A DNA stretch of 64,000 bases, from NCBI RefSeq assembly GCF_023159225.1, contig NW_025959325.1, positions 1-64,000 on the forward strand, written 5' to 3'. This DNA is from Perognathus longimembris pacificus. Taxonomy: Eukaryota > Chordata > Mammalia > Rodentia > Heteromyidae. The notes below the pieces were generated by a model that had not been told where the DNA came from, did not search any database, and saw only the letters and a program-made list of their open reading frames with translations. How positions within the stretch are numbered: position 1 is the first letter of the stretch; each line of letters starts with the position of its first letter. Below are positions 20,976 to 32,300 of this stretch, in pieces. Made by a program: the position numbers and the translations under genes.

Positions 20976-21786
20976 TCCCTACCTGCCTCAGTGTCTGTAC
21001 CTTTTGGCTGGGTTTCACTCAGATTATGCCAGAGAATGGCTGAAGTAAATAACAGGAAGGAAGAAGGAAATGTATGGTGATTAGCAGTTCTTTGAGGGAA
21101 ATGTTTACCTTTATTCACAAACAGTGTATGTGTTGGTAGTTTTCCTATTGCCAGAGAAAGAGAGTGTTGATTCTAAATGTTAGTTTTTAACATGAGAATC
21201 TTAAGCATTATATGTTATAACTCTCAGAAATGTTAGGTGTTTCAGAATCATTAAAAAATATTTATTGTCTTTTTTCTCCTTTATTGTCAAAGTGAAGTAC
21301 AGAGGGGTTACAGTTTCATATATAATGCAGTGAGTACATTTCTTGTCAAATATGTTAGCTCCTCCTCCCCTCCACATGCCTACCTCTTCCCTCCTGCTTC
21401 CCCTTCCACCCACGAGTTGTACGGTTGGTTTACACCAAATGGTTTTGTGAGTATTGTGTTTGGAGTTGTTTGTATTTTATCCTTTGTCTATTGATTTTGA
21501 TATTTACTTTCTCTTCCCTAGCTCTAATACACGTATATACAGTATCCAGGGTGCTCAGATGAGATACAGTGATAGTGGGGGTAAAACCACAGGAAGGGAA
21601 TACGAGAGAAAATAAAAAGGGTACGGATTCATATCGCATGTTGAAAATAATTACAATAATGATATACCACTTGTTTTCATACATGGAGCTCATTTCACTT
21701 AGCATCATCTTAAGTGTCCATAAGGGCATAGCTATTGGGCTATTATGACTTCGGCTTTGACTAGCCTAAACATGTACTAATTATCC
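20976..21786. repeat. Donor segment duplicated at 55,063-55,893
   Basis: This segment is repeated at 55,063-55,893 in the same orientation with about 98% identity. It consists of about 260 bp of non-L1 sequence and the L1 3'-end fragment at 21,240-21,786. Confidence 0.93.
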
Positions 21787-21850
21787 AAAAAAATTTACTA
21801 TGTGAAGTGAGCCAGACCTAAAGAAACATAGACTGTATTGCTTTCCTCAT
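21240..21850 (-). mobile_element. 5'-truncated, twin-primed L1 fragment
   Basis: 21,240-21,786 is an antisense L1 3'UTR, closely similar to 21,860-22,385 of the longer L1. 21,804-21,850 (GTGAAGTGAGCCAGACC...CTCATAGG) is the reverse complement of sequence at about 22,390-22,450 in that L1. An L1 3' end with its 5' part inverted is the hallmark of twin priming. Confidence 0.75.
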
Positions 21851-22833
21851 AGGAAAAACATTTTTTTTCTTATTTATTGTCAAAGTGATGTACAGAGAGG
21901 TTACAGTTGCATATGTTAGGCATTGGATACATTTCTTATACTGTTTGTTACCTCCTCCCTCACTTACCCTCCCCCTCCCCCTGGCCCCTCTCCCCCCAGA
22001 GTTGTTCACTTGGCTTACACCAAACAGTTTTGAAAGCATTGCCTTTGTAGTCGTTTGTCTTTTTATCTTGTATCTCTCGGTTTTGGTATTCCCTTTCACT
22101 TTCCTAATTCTAATACCAGTATATACAGTTTCCAAAGTACTCAAATAAGATAAACTGATAGTGAAGGTACAACCGCAGGAAGGGGATACAAGAGCATCAT
22201 CAACAGTAGAAGCTACAGTTACACATGGCATGTTGAAAGTAATTACAGCAGTGATATAACAGTTGTTTCCATAAAATGGAGGTTGTTTCACTTAGCCTCA
22301 TCTTATGTGTTCATAAGAGTATTGCTGTTGGGCTCTTGTCGATCCTCTGCTGTGACTAGCCTAAACCTGAGCTAACTATTCCCTATGAGAATAGGGAATC
22401 CTATTCATAGCATAGAATCCATGTTTCTTTGGGTCTGGCTCACTTCACTTAGGATAATTTTTTCCAAGTCCTTTCATTTCCTTACAAATGTGGCAATGTC
22501 TTTCTTTGAGACAGAGGTATGAAATTCCATTGTGTATATGTACCACATTTTCCTGATCCATTCATCTACTGAGCGTTACTGGGTGGGATCCATATTTTAG
22601 CTATGCCAAATTGTGCTGTGATGAATATTGTTGTGCTGGTGGCTTTTGTGTGTTCTTCTCTGTGGTCTTTGGGTAGATGCCAAATGTGGGGCTGCTGGAT
22701 CATAAGGGAGCTCTATGTTTACCTTCTGAGAAATCTCCATACCACTTGCTAGAGTGGCTGAACAAGTTTACATTCCCACCAACGATGAAGTAGGGTTCCC
22801 TTTTGTCCACATCCCCTCCAACATTTATTATTG

Positions 22834-23226
22834 TTAGTTTTCTTGATATAGGTCATTCTTACTGGGGTGAGATGGAATCTCAGTGGTTGTTTTGATTTGC
22901 CTTTCTTTTATGGCCAGAGATGTAGAGCACTTTTTCATATGACTCTTGGCCATTCTCATTTCCTCATCAGAGAAGTCTCTTTGTAAGTCTTTAGCCCACT
23001 TGTTGAGGGGCTGTTGGTTCTTTGCGGTTTTGTTTTGGAGGAATTTAATTTTTTGTAGTTCTGCATATATTTTAGATATGAGGTCTTTGTTCATTGTATG
23101 GCTGATAAAGATCTTTTCCCAATCTGTAGGCTTTCCATTCATCTTGTGAGCTATGTCCTTTGCCCTGCAGAAGCTCAGCAATTTGATGCAATCCCATTTG
23201 CTCGTCCTTTTTGTGATTTGTAGCAT
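22834..23226 (-). pseudogene. L1 ORF2 C-terminal part
   Basis: The minus-strand ORF reads KDIAHKMNGKPTDWEKIF, LISKIYAELQKIKFLQNKT and NKWAKDLQRDFSDEEMRMA. This is typical of the cysteine-rich-adjacent C-terminal region of mammalian L1 ORF2p. Confidence 0.85.
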
Positions 23227-23842
23227 TTATGGCTCTTTGTTAAGGAAGGTCTGTCCTGTGCCAAGGAGCCCAAGTGTTTCTCCTACTTCTTTTAGTGCTT
23301 TCAAGGTATCTGTTATAATTTCAAGATCTTTGATCCATGTGGAATTGATTTTGGTGCAGGATGATATATAAGGATCTAATTTTGCTTTGTTGTGGGTGTT
23401 GAACCAGTTTTGCCATCACCATTTGTTAAAGAGGCTATCTTTCTTCCATCGTATTTTTTTAGCTCCTCTATCAAAGATTAAGGGGGCTTAGTTCTGTGTG
23501 TTCACTGCTGGATCTTCAATTCTGTTCCATTGGTCTTCAGGCCTGTTCCATTGCCAATTCCAAGCTGTTTTATACCTATAGCTTTATAATACAGCTTGAA
23601 GTTTGGTATTGTAATTCCTCCGGCATTGTTCTTTCTGCTTAGGATTGTTTTTGCTAGTCGGGGGGTCATTTATTTTTCCATATAAATTTCTGGATTGCTT
23701 CCTCAATTTCATTAAAAAATGGTGTTGGGATATTAGTGGGTATTGCATGGAATTTGTAGATAGCTTTTGGCAATATTGCCATTTTGACTATATTAATCTT
23801 CCCAATCGAGGAGCATGGGAGGTTTTTCCATTTCCTTAGTTC

Positions 23843-24030
23843 TTTTTTTTTTTTTCAAATGTTTATTATCAAAGTGATGTACAGAAAGGTTACAGTTTCA
23901 TATTTTAGGCACTGGATACATTTCTTGTACAGTTTGTTACCTTGTCCCTCATACCCCTCTCCCTCCTCCCCCTTTCCTTTCCCCCCCTCACGGAGATGTT
24001 CAGTTCACTTACACCAAACAGTCTAATCAT
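23843..24030 (-). mobile_element. Nested L1 3'-end insertion inside L1 ORF2
   Basis: A T-run (A-tail of an antisense insert) is followed by GTTTATTATCAAAGTGATGTACAG and CTTACACCAAACAGTCTAA. This is the same L1 3'UTR seen at 21,860, here interrupting ORF2 of the long L1. It dates the host L1 as older than this insertion. Confidence 0.8.
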
Positions 24031-24399
24031 AGAGGTCTTTCACTTCTTTGGTTAAGGTTATTTCTAGGTATTTTATGTTTTTGAGACTATTGCAAAGGAG
24101 TTGCTTTCCTGACTTCAGCCTCTGTCTTCGTGTTATTAGCATATAGAAAGGCTGTTGATTTTCGAGGGTTTATTTTATATCCTGCAACTTTGCCAAAGTT
24201 TTGGATCTGCTCTAGTAGCTAAGGAGTAGAGTCTATGGTGTTCGTTAGGTATAGGATCATGTAATCTGCAAAGAGAGAAAGCTTAACTTCATCTTTTCCT
24301 ATTTGGATCCCCTTTTTGTTTTCTTCTTGCCTAATTGCTCTGGCTAGGAATGTTAAAGAGGAGGGGAGAGAGCAGACATCTCAATCTTGCTCCTGATTT

Positions 24400-26560
24400 T
24401 CAAAGGAATGGCTTTGGCTTTACACCATTTAGAATTATGCTTGCTGTTGGTTTGTAATAAACTGCCTTTATTATATTCAGGAATGTTCCTTGGAATCCCA
24501 ATTTCTCCAGGATTTTTATCATAAATGGGTACTGGATTTTATCGAACGCCTTTTCTGCATCCAGAGATATAACCATGTGGTTCTTTACCTTGCTCTGGTT
24601 GATGTGGTGGATTACATTAATTGACTTGCGTATATTGAACCAACTTTGCATCCCTGGGATGGATCCAGTTTGAACATGGTGTATGATATTTTTGATGACC
24701 TGTTGAAGTCGATTGGACAGAATTTTGTTGAGAATTTTTGCATCTATGTTCATCAGGGAAATCGTTCTATAGTTCTGTTTTGTTGATGAGTCCCTGCCTG
24801 GTTTTGGGATGAGGGCTATACTGGCTTCATAGAATAAGTCTGGTAGTGAACGTTCTCTTTCAATTTCATTGAAGATTTTGAAAAATATTGGTGTGACTTC
24901 TGTTTTGAAAGCCTTGTAGAATTCTGCTGTGAATCCATCTGGACATGGGCTTTTCTCTGATGGGAAATCACTTATTGCTGTTTCTATTTCAAGGCTGGGT
25001 ATGAGTCTGTTTAGAAGGTTTAAATCTTCATGGTTGAGTTTGGGGGGTATCAATTTTTTCTAGAAAATCATCCATTTCTTCCAGGTTCTCGAATTTGTTG
25101 GCACAAAGGTTTGCAAAATAGTCCCTTATTGTGTTCTGAATTTTGGTTGTTTCTGTGGTGATGTTACCTGTTTTATCTCGGATCTTGTTTATGTGGGTGT
25201 GCTGCCATCGTTTTTTGGTCAGGTTTGCTAGGAATTTGACTATCTTGTTAATATTCTCAAAGAACCAAGTCTTTGTTTTGTTGATTGTTGCGATGGTTAT
25301 TTTTCTCCCTCTCAAGTATATTTAATTCTGATTCGATTTTAATTATTTGCTTCCATCTATTGACTTGGGGGTATGGCTTCTTGTTCTCTTTTGAGAAGAT
25401 TAAGGTGATTCCGTAAGTTGTTGAGTTGCTGTTTATCCAGATTGTTGGTGTAGGCACTCAGATATAAATTTTCGTCTGAGTACTGCCTTTGCTGTGTCCC
25501 AAAGGAGGTGGTACTTTGTGCACTCACCTTGGTTGAATGCCATAAATATTGAATTACTGGTCTAATTTCTTCAATGACCCACTGATGGTTCAGCAGTTTG
25601 TTGCTTAGTCTCCATGGATTGTATCATTTTGTGTGGTGGCTGTTTGAGTTGAGCTTTAATTTTAATCTATTGTGTTCTGAGGGAAGGCAGGGAATGATTT
25701 TGATACTTCTGAATTTGTACAGATTTTCTTTGTGCCCTAAGATGTGATATATTTTGGAGAATGTTTCATGGGCTGCTGAAAAGAATGTGTATTCTGGTAT
25801 TGCTTGATGGAATATTCTGTAGATGTTGGTTAAGTCTAGTTGGTCTATGCAGTTGATTAGTTCTGTGGATTCTTTGGTCAGTTTTTGGCCTGTTGGTCTG
25901 TCCAGAGGTGACAGTGGAGTGTTAAAGTCTCCAACAATCAATGTGTTTGGGACTATGAGTGATTTTAGAGTCAGTAGTGTTGGTTTGATGAAGTTGGGTT
26001 CTCCTGTATTTGGTGTGTGGATATTTAAGATGGTTATATCCTCCTGTAGGAGACATCGCTTTATTAGTATGTAGTAACCTTCTTTGTCTCTTCTTACCAT
26101 TTTTCATTTGAAGTCGATTTTATCTGATGCTAGAATTCCACTCCAGCCTGCATTTGGGGGCCATTTATTGGTAGATTTTATTCCAGCCTTTCACCTTTAG
26201 AAGAAGTTTGCTTTTGCTAGATAGATGTGTCTCTTGGAGGCAGCAGAAAGACGGATCTTGATGTTTGATCCAAGTAATGAGCCTATGTCGTTTGAATGAA
26301 GAATTAAGTCCATTAATGTTGAGAGTTAGGTTTGAGAGATGATCATTTGTCCTTTCATTGTAGCTATCTTGTTAAAAGCTGTGTCTTCCCAATTCTTGAT
26401 CTAATATTCTGGTTTTCTATTTAGGGTTCATTTCTCTGTCTGTATTGGGATCTTGATTATTTTCCCTGTATAGTACATCTTTGAGGATTTTCTGTAAAGC
26501 TGGTTTGGTGGAGATACATTGTTTCAGTTTTTCCTTCCTGGGGAAGACTTTTATTTGACC
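24400..26560 (-). pseudogene. L1 ORF2 endonuclease and reverse transcriptase, broken
   Basis: Fragments in several frames: endonuclease with GDFNTPLSPLDRPTGQK (about 25,780-25,900); a linker with IRDKTGNITTETTKIQNTI (about 25,150); RT with [27 protein letters not shown] and [10 protein letters not shown]. The RT catalytic YADD box is expected further 3' and lies in a region with frame breaks. No functional protein is possible. Confidence 0.85.
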
Positions 26561-27008
26561 TTCAGCTATGAATGAGGGTTTAGCTGGGTACAGCATTCTT
26601 GGTTGATATTTATTATTATTTAGGGTTTGGCATACCTCATTCCAGGATCCCCTTGCTTTTCATGGTCTCTGCTGAGAAGTCTGGGGTAATTCTGCTTGCT
26701 TTTCCTTTATTTGTGATTACTTTCTTCTCCGTAACATCTTTAAGGATTCTTTCCTTGGACTCTACTGATCCTGTTATGATCACAATGTGTCAGTGGGATG
26801 TCCTATTCTGATCTGGTCGCTTTGGGGTTCTAAATGCTTCTTGTATCTGTATCGGCCTACCTTCCTGGATAGTTGGGAAGTTCTTGGCTAATATTCTGTT
26901 AAATAGGTTGCATATTCCATTAACTTCTTTCTCCTGGTTTTTCTCAATTCCTATTCGCCTCAAATAGTGCTTCCTGCTTGTGTCTTGGAGCTCCTGGAGT
27001 GATCTGTT

Positions 27009-27485
27009 TTATCGATTGGATTGGTTTTGTATTTTTGTGTGACATTTCTCCATAGATTCTAGGGAATCTTCAGCTCCTGAGATTTGATCCTCTGCTTCAC
27101 CTACTTGAGACTGTAGGCTAGTTACTTGATTTTGAATCTCTTTTCCTTCAGACTGGTCTTTCCTGATGATTTCCATGTCCTTGCTAGAAGTATCTCTTAG
27201 GTCCTGCATGGACATCTTTACATTATTAATTTGGTTTTGAGTGCTGTCTCTCAAATCTTTTAGCTGGGTAGTTATCTTTTCATATGACTCTTGAAGTTCA
27301 TTTATCTTTCTCTTTGTTGAGGCCATGAAATCATCTATTACTTTATGGATGGATTCAAACTTTTCATTTAACATGTTTATCAGTAGACTTTGTAGAGCAT
27401 TTTGAGGGTTCTCTTCTATGTCTTTGATTGACTGCTCTGCTTCCTGCTTGTTTTGAGTGGGAGATATGACTGCATTGTTTGCCAT
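27009..27485 (-). pseudogene. L1 ORF1 N-terminal part
   Basis: The minus-strand ORF (158 codons) starts MANNAVISPTQNKQ and is dominated by heptad-rich KINELQESYEKITTQLKDL. This is the coiled-coil trimerisation region of L1 ORF1p. The RNA-binding domain continues in another frame to about 26,610 (motifs EAFRTPKRPDQNRTS and DFSAETMKSK), separated by stops. Confidence 0.85.
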
Positions 27486-27560
27486 CTTGTGTTTCTTCTG
27501 CCCATTTCGATTGGGAATGCCTATCTAAGAGCACCTGTGAGCACTGTTTAAGACCCAAAG

Positions 27561-27790
27561 CAGACCTTACCAAGCACTGATGTGTAAATCTTAGAAGTTC
27601 ACAATTATACACAGATACATGGTATAACTGTATATAAAATTAGATTTGGTGTTCCTAAAAATACAATTTCAAAATAACAACCAATCCTGTATTCAATAGT
27701 TAATAAGTACAATTAAAATACTATGAGCTGGATTTCTCTATAAACCACTTTGATTCACTTGGATTGAACAGGATTATCCTCTATCCAATA
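27561..27790. other. AT-rich junction sequence before the macrosatellite
   Basis: AT-rich sequence between the L1 5' part and the first 2.4-kb unit. It is not found at the other unit borders, so it marks the left edge of the array. Confidence 0.5.
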
Positions 27791-29313
27791 ACCCAGCAAT
27801 GATATTCATAGGCAGCATCATCACTGTCATGCAGATCTCCAAGAGCAGAGGCAGCTTGGCATCAAGTACGGAGACCTTTGTGTAGCGGACAGCACAAGAG
27901 GGGAGCCTTCGCCATATGATTGGTTTCCGGGAACTTCAAAAAACAAGTAACGTGTAAACACTTTGAACTCCCTCTGTCCAACCTCATACCTGACACACTC
28001 ATGCAACCGCACATGAACAAAAAATTCCTCACAGGCGAGCCGACTCTCTCTCTCTCTCTTTCTCTCTCTTCCTCCCCGCCACCCCCACATGCTCACTATA
28101 ACACACTGTGCCGGGTCCTCCTGGATCTACATCCACATACCTATTTGCACATATGCAGACTTAGGCTTAGGAAGCACCCTCCTGTACAGCATCAGGAACA
28201 CACGCATGTAGGCAAGCAGGGGCACACACACGCACACGTGAGCGCACCCAGTACACAGTGGCTTGGAAGGTGCTAAGGGGTTTTCGAGGACTGTGTCCTA
28301 CTTGCTCAAGTCCAGGGTGTTGTTCTCGTGGTGGGCGTGGCTAAGGAGCCCAGCGCTGCTTACTGGACAGTCCATTGGCACTTGGGCCTCCCCCTGCTGT
28401 CCTCACCAGTCTCCCATTCCCTGAACCATGCAGCTTCGGAGACCTGGGTAGCAACAAACTCTTCGGGAAAGCAATCAAGGCAGAAATGTCAATGTAACAG
28501 GACCACATGATTAAGCCCCAGTAGTGCCCCAACCAAGGATGGCATTTGTTACCCCTCACGTCTACACCCTAAAGCCCAGCGCTGCGCGCAGAGAATGGGG
28601 CAGGCCTGTGCCCCAGAATCCCTTGCCTCTTCTCCCTTCTACTTGGTCCCAGGGTGGTGGGGCGCCCAACCTGGCCTTCCTAGCCACCACCTGCCATCTG
28701 CAGCTGAGTTCCTGAGGCTTGTCCCCTGCACACATACCTCCTTTGCTGATAACTCCCTCCGAGTTCTCTCTCCTAGCCCTCCTGTCCCTGCCTTGCTGCT
28801 CTGGACTGCTTGCAACTCACACATGCCTCTGCGTCACTGCCTCTTTGCCTCTGCCTCTGCTTCCCAATTTCCCCCTCCTCCTCTTGAGGTTCACAGGCTG
28901 CACACCTCCCCATGCACCTCTTCACTTCTTCTGGGGAAATTACAACTGCCTCACCCTGGCCTAGCCCTTCTTATCGTCTCCAAGTCTCCCTCTGCTCTCA
29001 CCCTCTGCACACCTGGGATCTCTCAGTCCTCTGGTGAATACCAATCCCCATTTATCTAATCTGTTGTCTGCCTGCTCTGTGCCGAAGCCCCTCTGCTCCT
29101 TTTCTGTGCAAAGGAGGTTTGTGACAAAGGTAGGAGGGAAGCGGCACTCCTTTCCTGCCTTCTGGTTTTATGACTGACATCCGATTGGTCTGGAAACGGC
29201 CTCTGCCCCCTTGGCCAAGACTACCTGAAGACCTTGCCTGGCTTGCTAGGCAGCAGCCCTGTGTTTTTCTGAGCAGGAAGGACTGCACATATGCGACCCA
29301 CTATGCAGAAAAG

Positions 29314-29327
29314 CCTCCAGGGGGTGG
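29314..29327 (+). promoter_or_regulatory. CTCF-like motif, one per macrosatellite unit
   Basis: CCTCCAGGGGGTGG matches 12 of 14 positions of the CTCF core CCASYAGRKGGCRS by eye. It recurs every unit (31,728; 34,142; 38,968; and so on), but units 4 (36,556) and 6 (41,382) carry CCTCCAGGGTGTGG, which loses one key G. No binding data are available. Confidence 0.3.
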
Positions 29328-29374
29328 CCGGATGTTTTGTTTCTCCATTCCTTGCCCACTTTGTTGATGTGTGC

Positions 29375-29382
29375 TTTCATTT
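29375..29382. promoter_or_regulatory. POU/octamer motif ATTTGCAT in each unit
   Basis: An exact octamer (reverse complement ATGCAAAT) appears once in every unit in the context CTTTCATTTGCATTCC. An exact 8-mer is expected by chance in a 2.4-kb unit only occasionally, so this is suggestive only. Confidence 0.3.
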
Positions 29383-32300
29383 GCATTCCAACAGGAACAG
29401 CCTTAAGGGAGGGGTAGTGAGGCTGCTTAGAGGTAGGCAGTTGGTGCTCACAGGCCAGCAGGGCCTCCTGGTGCCTCACTAATAGTGCATTTGCACCTGG
29501 GGTGCTGGGAAGCCTCTGGGCAGTGCCCATATGGTTTGGAGCTCTGTGACATGGCCAGGTACTAGGCGCCTCCTGCTGACTTGAGCCAGTGTTCCAACTG
29601 GAGTTGCCATAGCAAAAAGGGCACAGGGCCCCTTGGGGGTTTGCTGTAAGTTCTCACTAGTTCTCACAGGCCTTCGGGGATGCACAGGATGTGTAGAGCC
29701 GCACATCCCTCCCCTGACCATTCTGCTGGGAACGGCTTGGGCCAGGGTCCTAGGCAAATACACTTTCCACCTCCCCTCCTGCTCCATCTTCCCACATCCT
29801 GGTTGAACCCGTGTGACACAGCTCCCCACCGCCTCTGCCCTTGCCAGTCCTGGAAGTGGCTGGTGTATGGATCTGCCACCTCTCTCACAGTCAACCTCAT
29901 CTCTCTTGCTCAGAGCATAAGGGAGATACAAGGTTAGCAGTTCAGCGAATCTGGGCATCTCCTTTCTGCGCTAGTGTCTGCTTAACTCTTGTCTTCCCGC
30001 TTGCCTTGGCCTCTCTGGCCCAGATCCCTGCCTGCTACTTCCTGCTATTGAGCAGCCAAGGATTATACTGGCTAGAGGCAGGAGCTGGCAATCCTGGTGC
30101 CCGTGGCTCACAGCCATATGTTTTAGGCTCCTTCAGGAAGCTCTGCTAAGACACCAGGGAAAGGGATATCTGACCCTTCCCTGCCGTGACCAAGGCACAC
30201 TAGCACCCAGAAATGATATTCATAGGCAGCATCATCACTGTCATGCAGATCTCCAAGGGCAGAGGCAGCTTGGCATCAAGTACGGAGACCTTTGTGTAGT
30301 GGACAGCACAAGAGGGGAGCCTTCGCCATATGATTGGTTTCCGGGAACTTCAAAAAACAAGTAACGTGTAAACACTTTGAACTCCCTCTGTCCAACCTCA
30401 TACCTGACACACTCCTGCAACCGCACATGAACAAAAAATTCCTCACAGGCGAGCCGACTCTCTCTCTCTCTCTTTCTCTCTCTTCCTCCCCGCCACCCCC
30501 ACATGCTCACTATAACACACTGTGCCGGGTCCTCCTGGATCTACATCCACATACCTATTTGCACATATGCAGACTTAGGCTTAGGAAGCACACTCTTGTA
30601 CAGCATCAGGAGCACACGCATGTAGGCAAGCAGGGGCACACACACGCACACGTGAGCGCACCCAGTACACAGTGGCTTGGAAGGTGCTAAGGGGTTTTCG
30701 AGGACTGTGTCCTACTTGCTCAAGTCCAGGGTGTTGTTCTCATGGTGGGCGTGGCTAAGGAGCCCAGCGCTGCTTACTGGACAGTCCATTGGCACTTGGG
30801 CCTCCCCCTGCTGTCCTCACCAGTCTCCCATTCCCTGAACCATGCAGCTTCGGAGACCTGGGTAGCAACAAACTCTTCGGGAAAGCAATCAAGGCAGAAA
30901 TGTCAATGTAACAGGACCACATGATTACGCCCCAGTAGTGCCCCAACCAAGGATGGCATTCGTTACCCCTCAGGTCTACACCCTAAAGCACAGCGCTGCG
31001 CACAGAGAATGGGGCAGGCCTGTGCCCCAGAATCCCTTGCCTCTTCTCCCTTCTACTTGGTCCCAGGGTGGTGGGGCGCCCAACCTGGCCTTCCTAGCCA
31101 CCACCTGCCATCTGCAGCTGAGTTCCTGAGGCTTGTCCCCTGCACACATACCTCCTTTGCTGATAACTCCCTCCGAGTTCTCTCTCCTAGCCCTCCTGTC
31201 CCTGCCTTGCTGCTCTGGACTGCTTTCAACTCACACATGCCTCTGCGTCACTGCCTCTTTGCCTCTGCCTCTGCTTCCCAATTTCCCCCTCCTCCTCTTG
31301 AGGTTCACAGGCTGCACACCTCCCCATGCACCTCTTCACTTCTTCTGGGGAAATTACAACTGCCTCACCCTGGCCTAGCCCTTCTTATCTTCTCCAAATC
31401 TCCCTCTGCTCTCACCCTCTGCACACCTGGGATCTGTCAGTCCTCTGGTGAACACCAATCCCCATTTATCTAATCTGTTGTCTGCCTGCTCTGTGCCCAA
31501 GCCCCTCTGCTCCTTTTCTGTGCACAGGAGGTTTGTGACAAAGGTAGGAGGGAAGCGGCACTCCTTTCCTGCCTTCTGGTTTTATGACTGATATCCGATT
31601 GGTCTGGAAACGGCCTCTGCCCCCTTGGCCAAGACCACCTGAAGACCTTGCCTGGCTTGCTAGGCAGCAGCCCTGTGTTTTTCTGAGCAGGAAGGACTGC
31701 ACATATGCGACCCACTATGCAGAAAAGCCTCCAGGGGGTGGCCGGATGTTTTGTTTCTCCATTCCTTGCCCACTTTGTTGATGTGTGCTTTCATTTGCAT
31801 TCCAACAGGAACAGCCTTAAGGGAGGGGTAGTGAGGCTGCTTAGAGGTAGGCAGTTGGTGCTCACAGGCCAGCAGGGTCTCCTGGTGCCTCACTAACAGT
31901 GCATTTGCACCTGGGGTGCTGGGAAGCCTCTGGGCAGTGCCCATATGGTTTGGAGCTCTGTGACATGGCCAGGTACTAGGCGCCTCCTGCCGACTTGAGC
32001 CAGTGTTCCAACTGGAGTTGCCATAGCAAAAAGGGCACAGGGCCCCTTGGGGGTTTGCTGTAAGTTCTCACTCGTTCTCACAGGCCTTCGGGGATGCACA
32101 GGATGTGTAGAGCCGCACATCCCTCCCCTGACCATTCTGCTGGGAACGGCTTGGGCCAGGGTCCTAGGCAAATACACTTTCCACCTCCCCTCCTGCTCCA
32201 TCTTCCCACATCCTGGTTGAACCCTTGTGACACAGCTCCCCACCGCCTCTGCCCTTGCCAGTCCTGGAAGTGGCTGGTGTATGGATCCGCCACCTCTCTC

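Larger units (their letters stand above)
21855..27560 (-). mobile_element. L1 (LINE-1) retrotransposon, long, antisense, degenerate
   Basis: Read on the minus strand from about 27,485 it has: an ORF1p start with coiled coil (27,009-27,485); an RRM/CTD region to about 26,610; an ORF2 endonuclease with GDFNTPLSP (25,624-26,100); a reverse transcriptase with ALIPKPGRD and [12 protein letters not shown] (24,400-25,053); an ORF2 C-terminal part (22,834-23,226); and a 3'UTR with G-rich polypurine tract near 21,960-22,000 (minus strand) and an A-tail at about 21,857. Frames are broken by several stops and shifts and by an inserted L1 end at 23,843, so it is inactive. The 5' end is indistinct. Confidence 0.9.

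Noticed and set aside
28595..29059. 154-codon plus and 159-codon minus ORFs repeated in each macrosatellite unit
   Set aside because: No recognisable domain, Kozak or splice context. Conservation between units is explained by array homogenisation, and differences include many that change residues freely.
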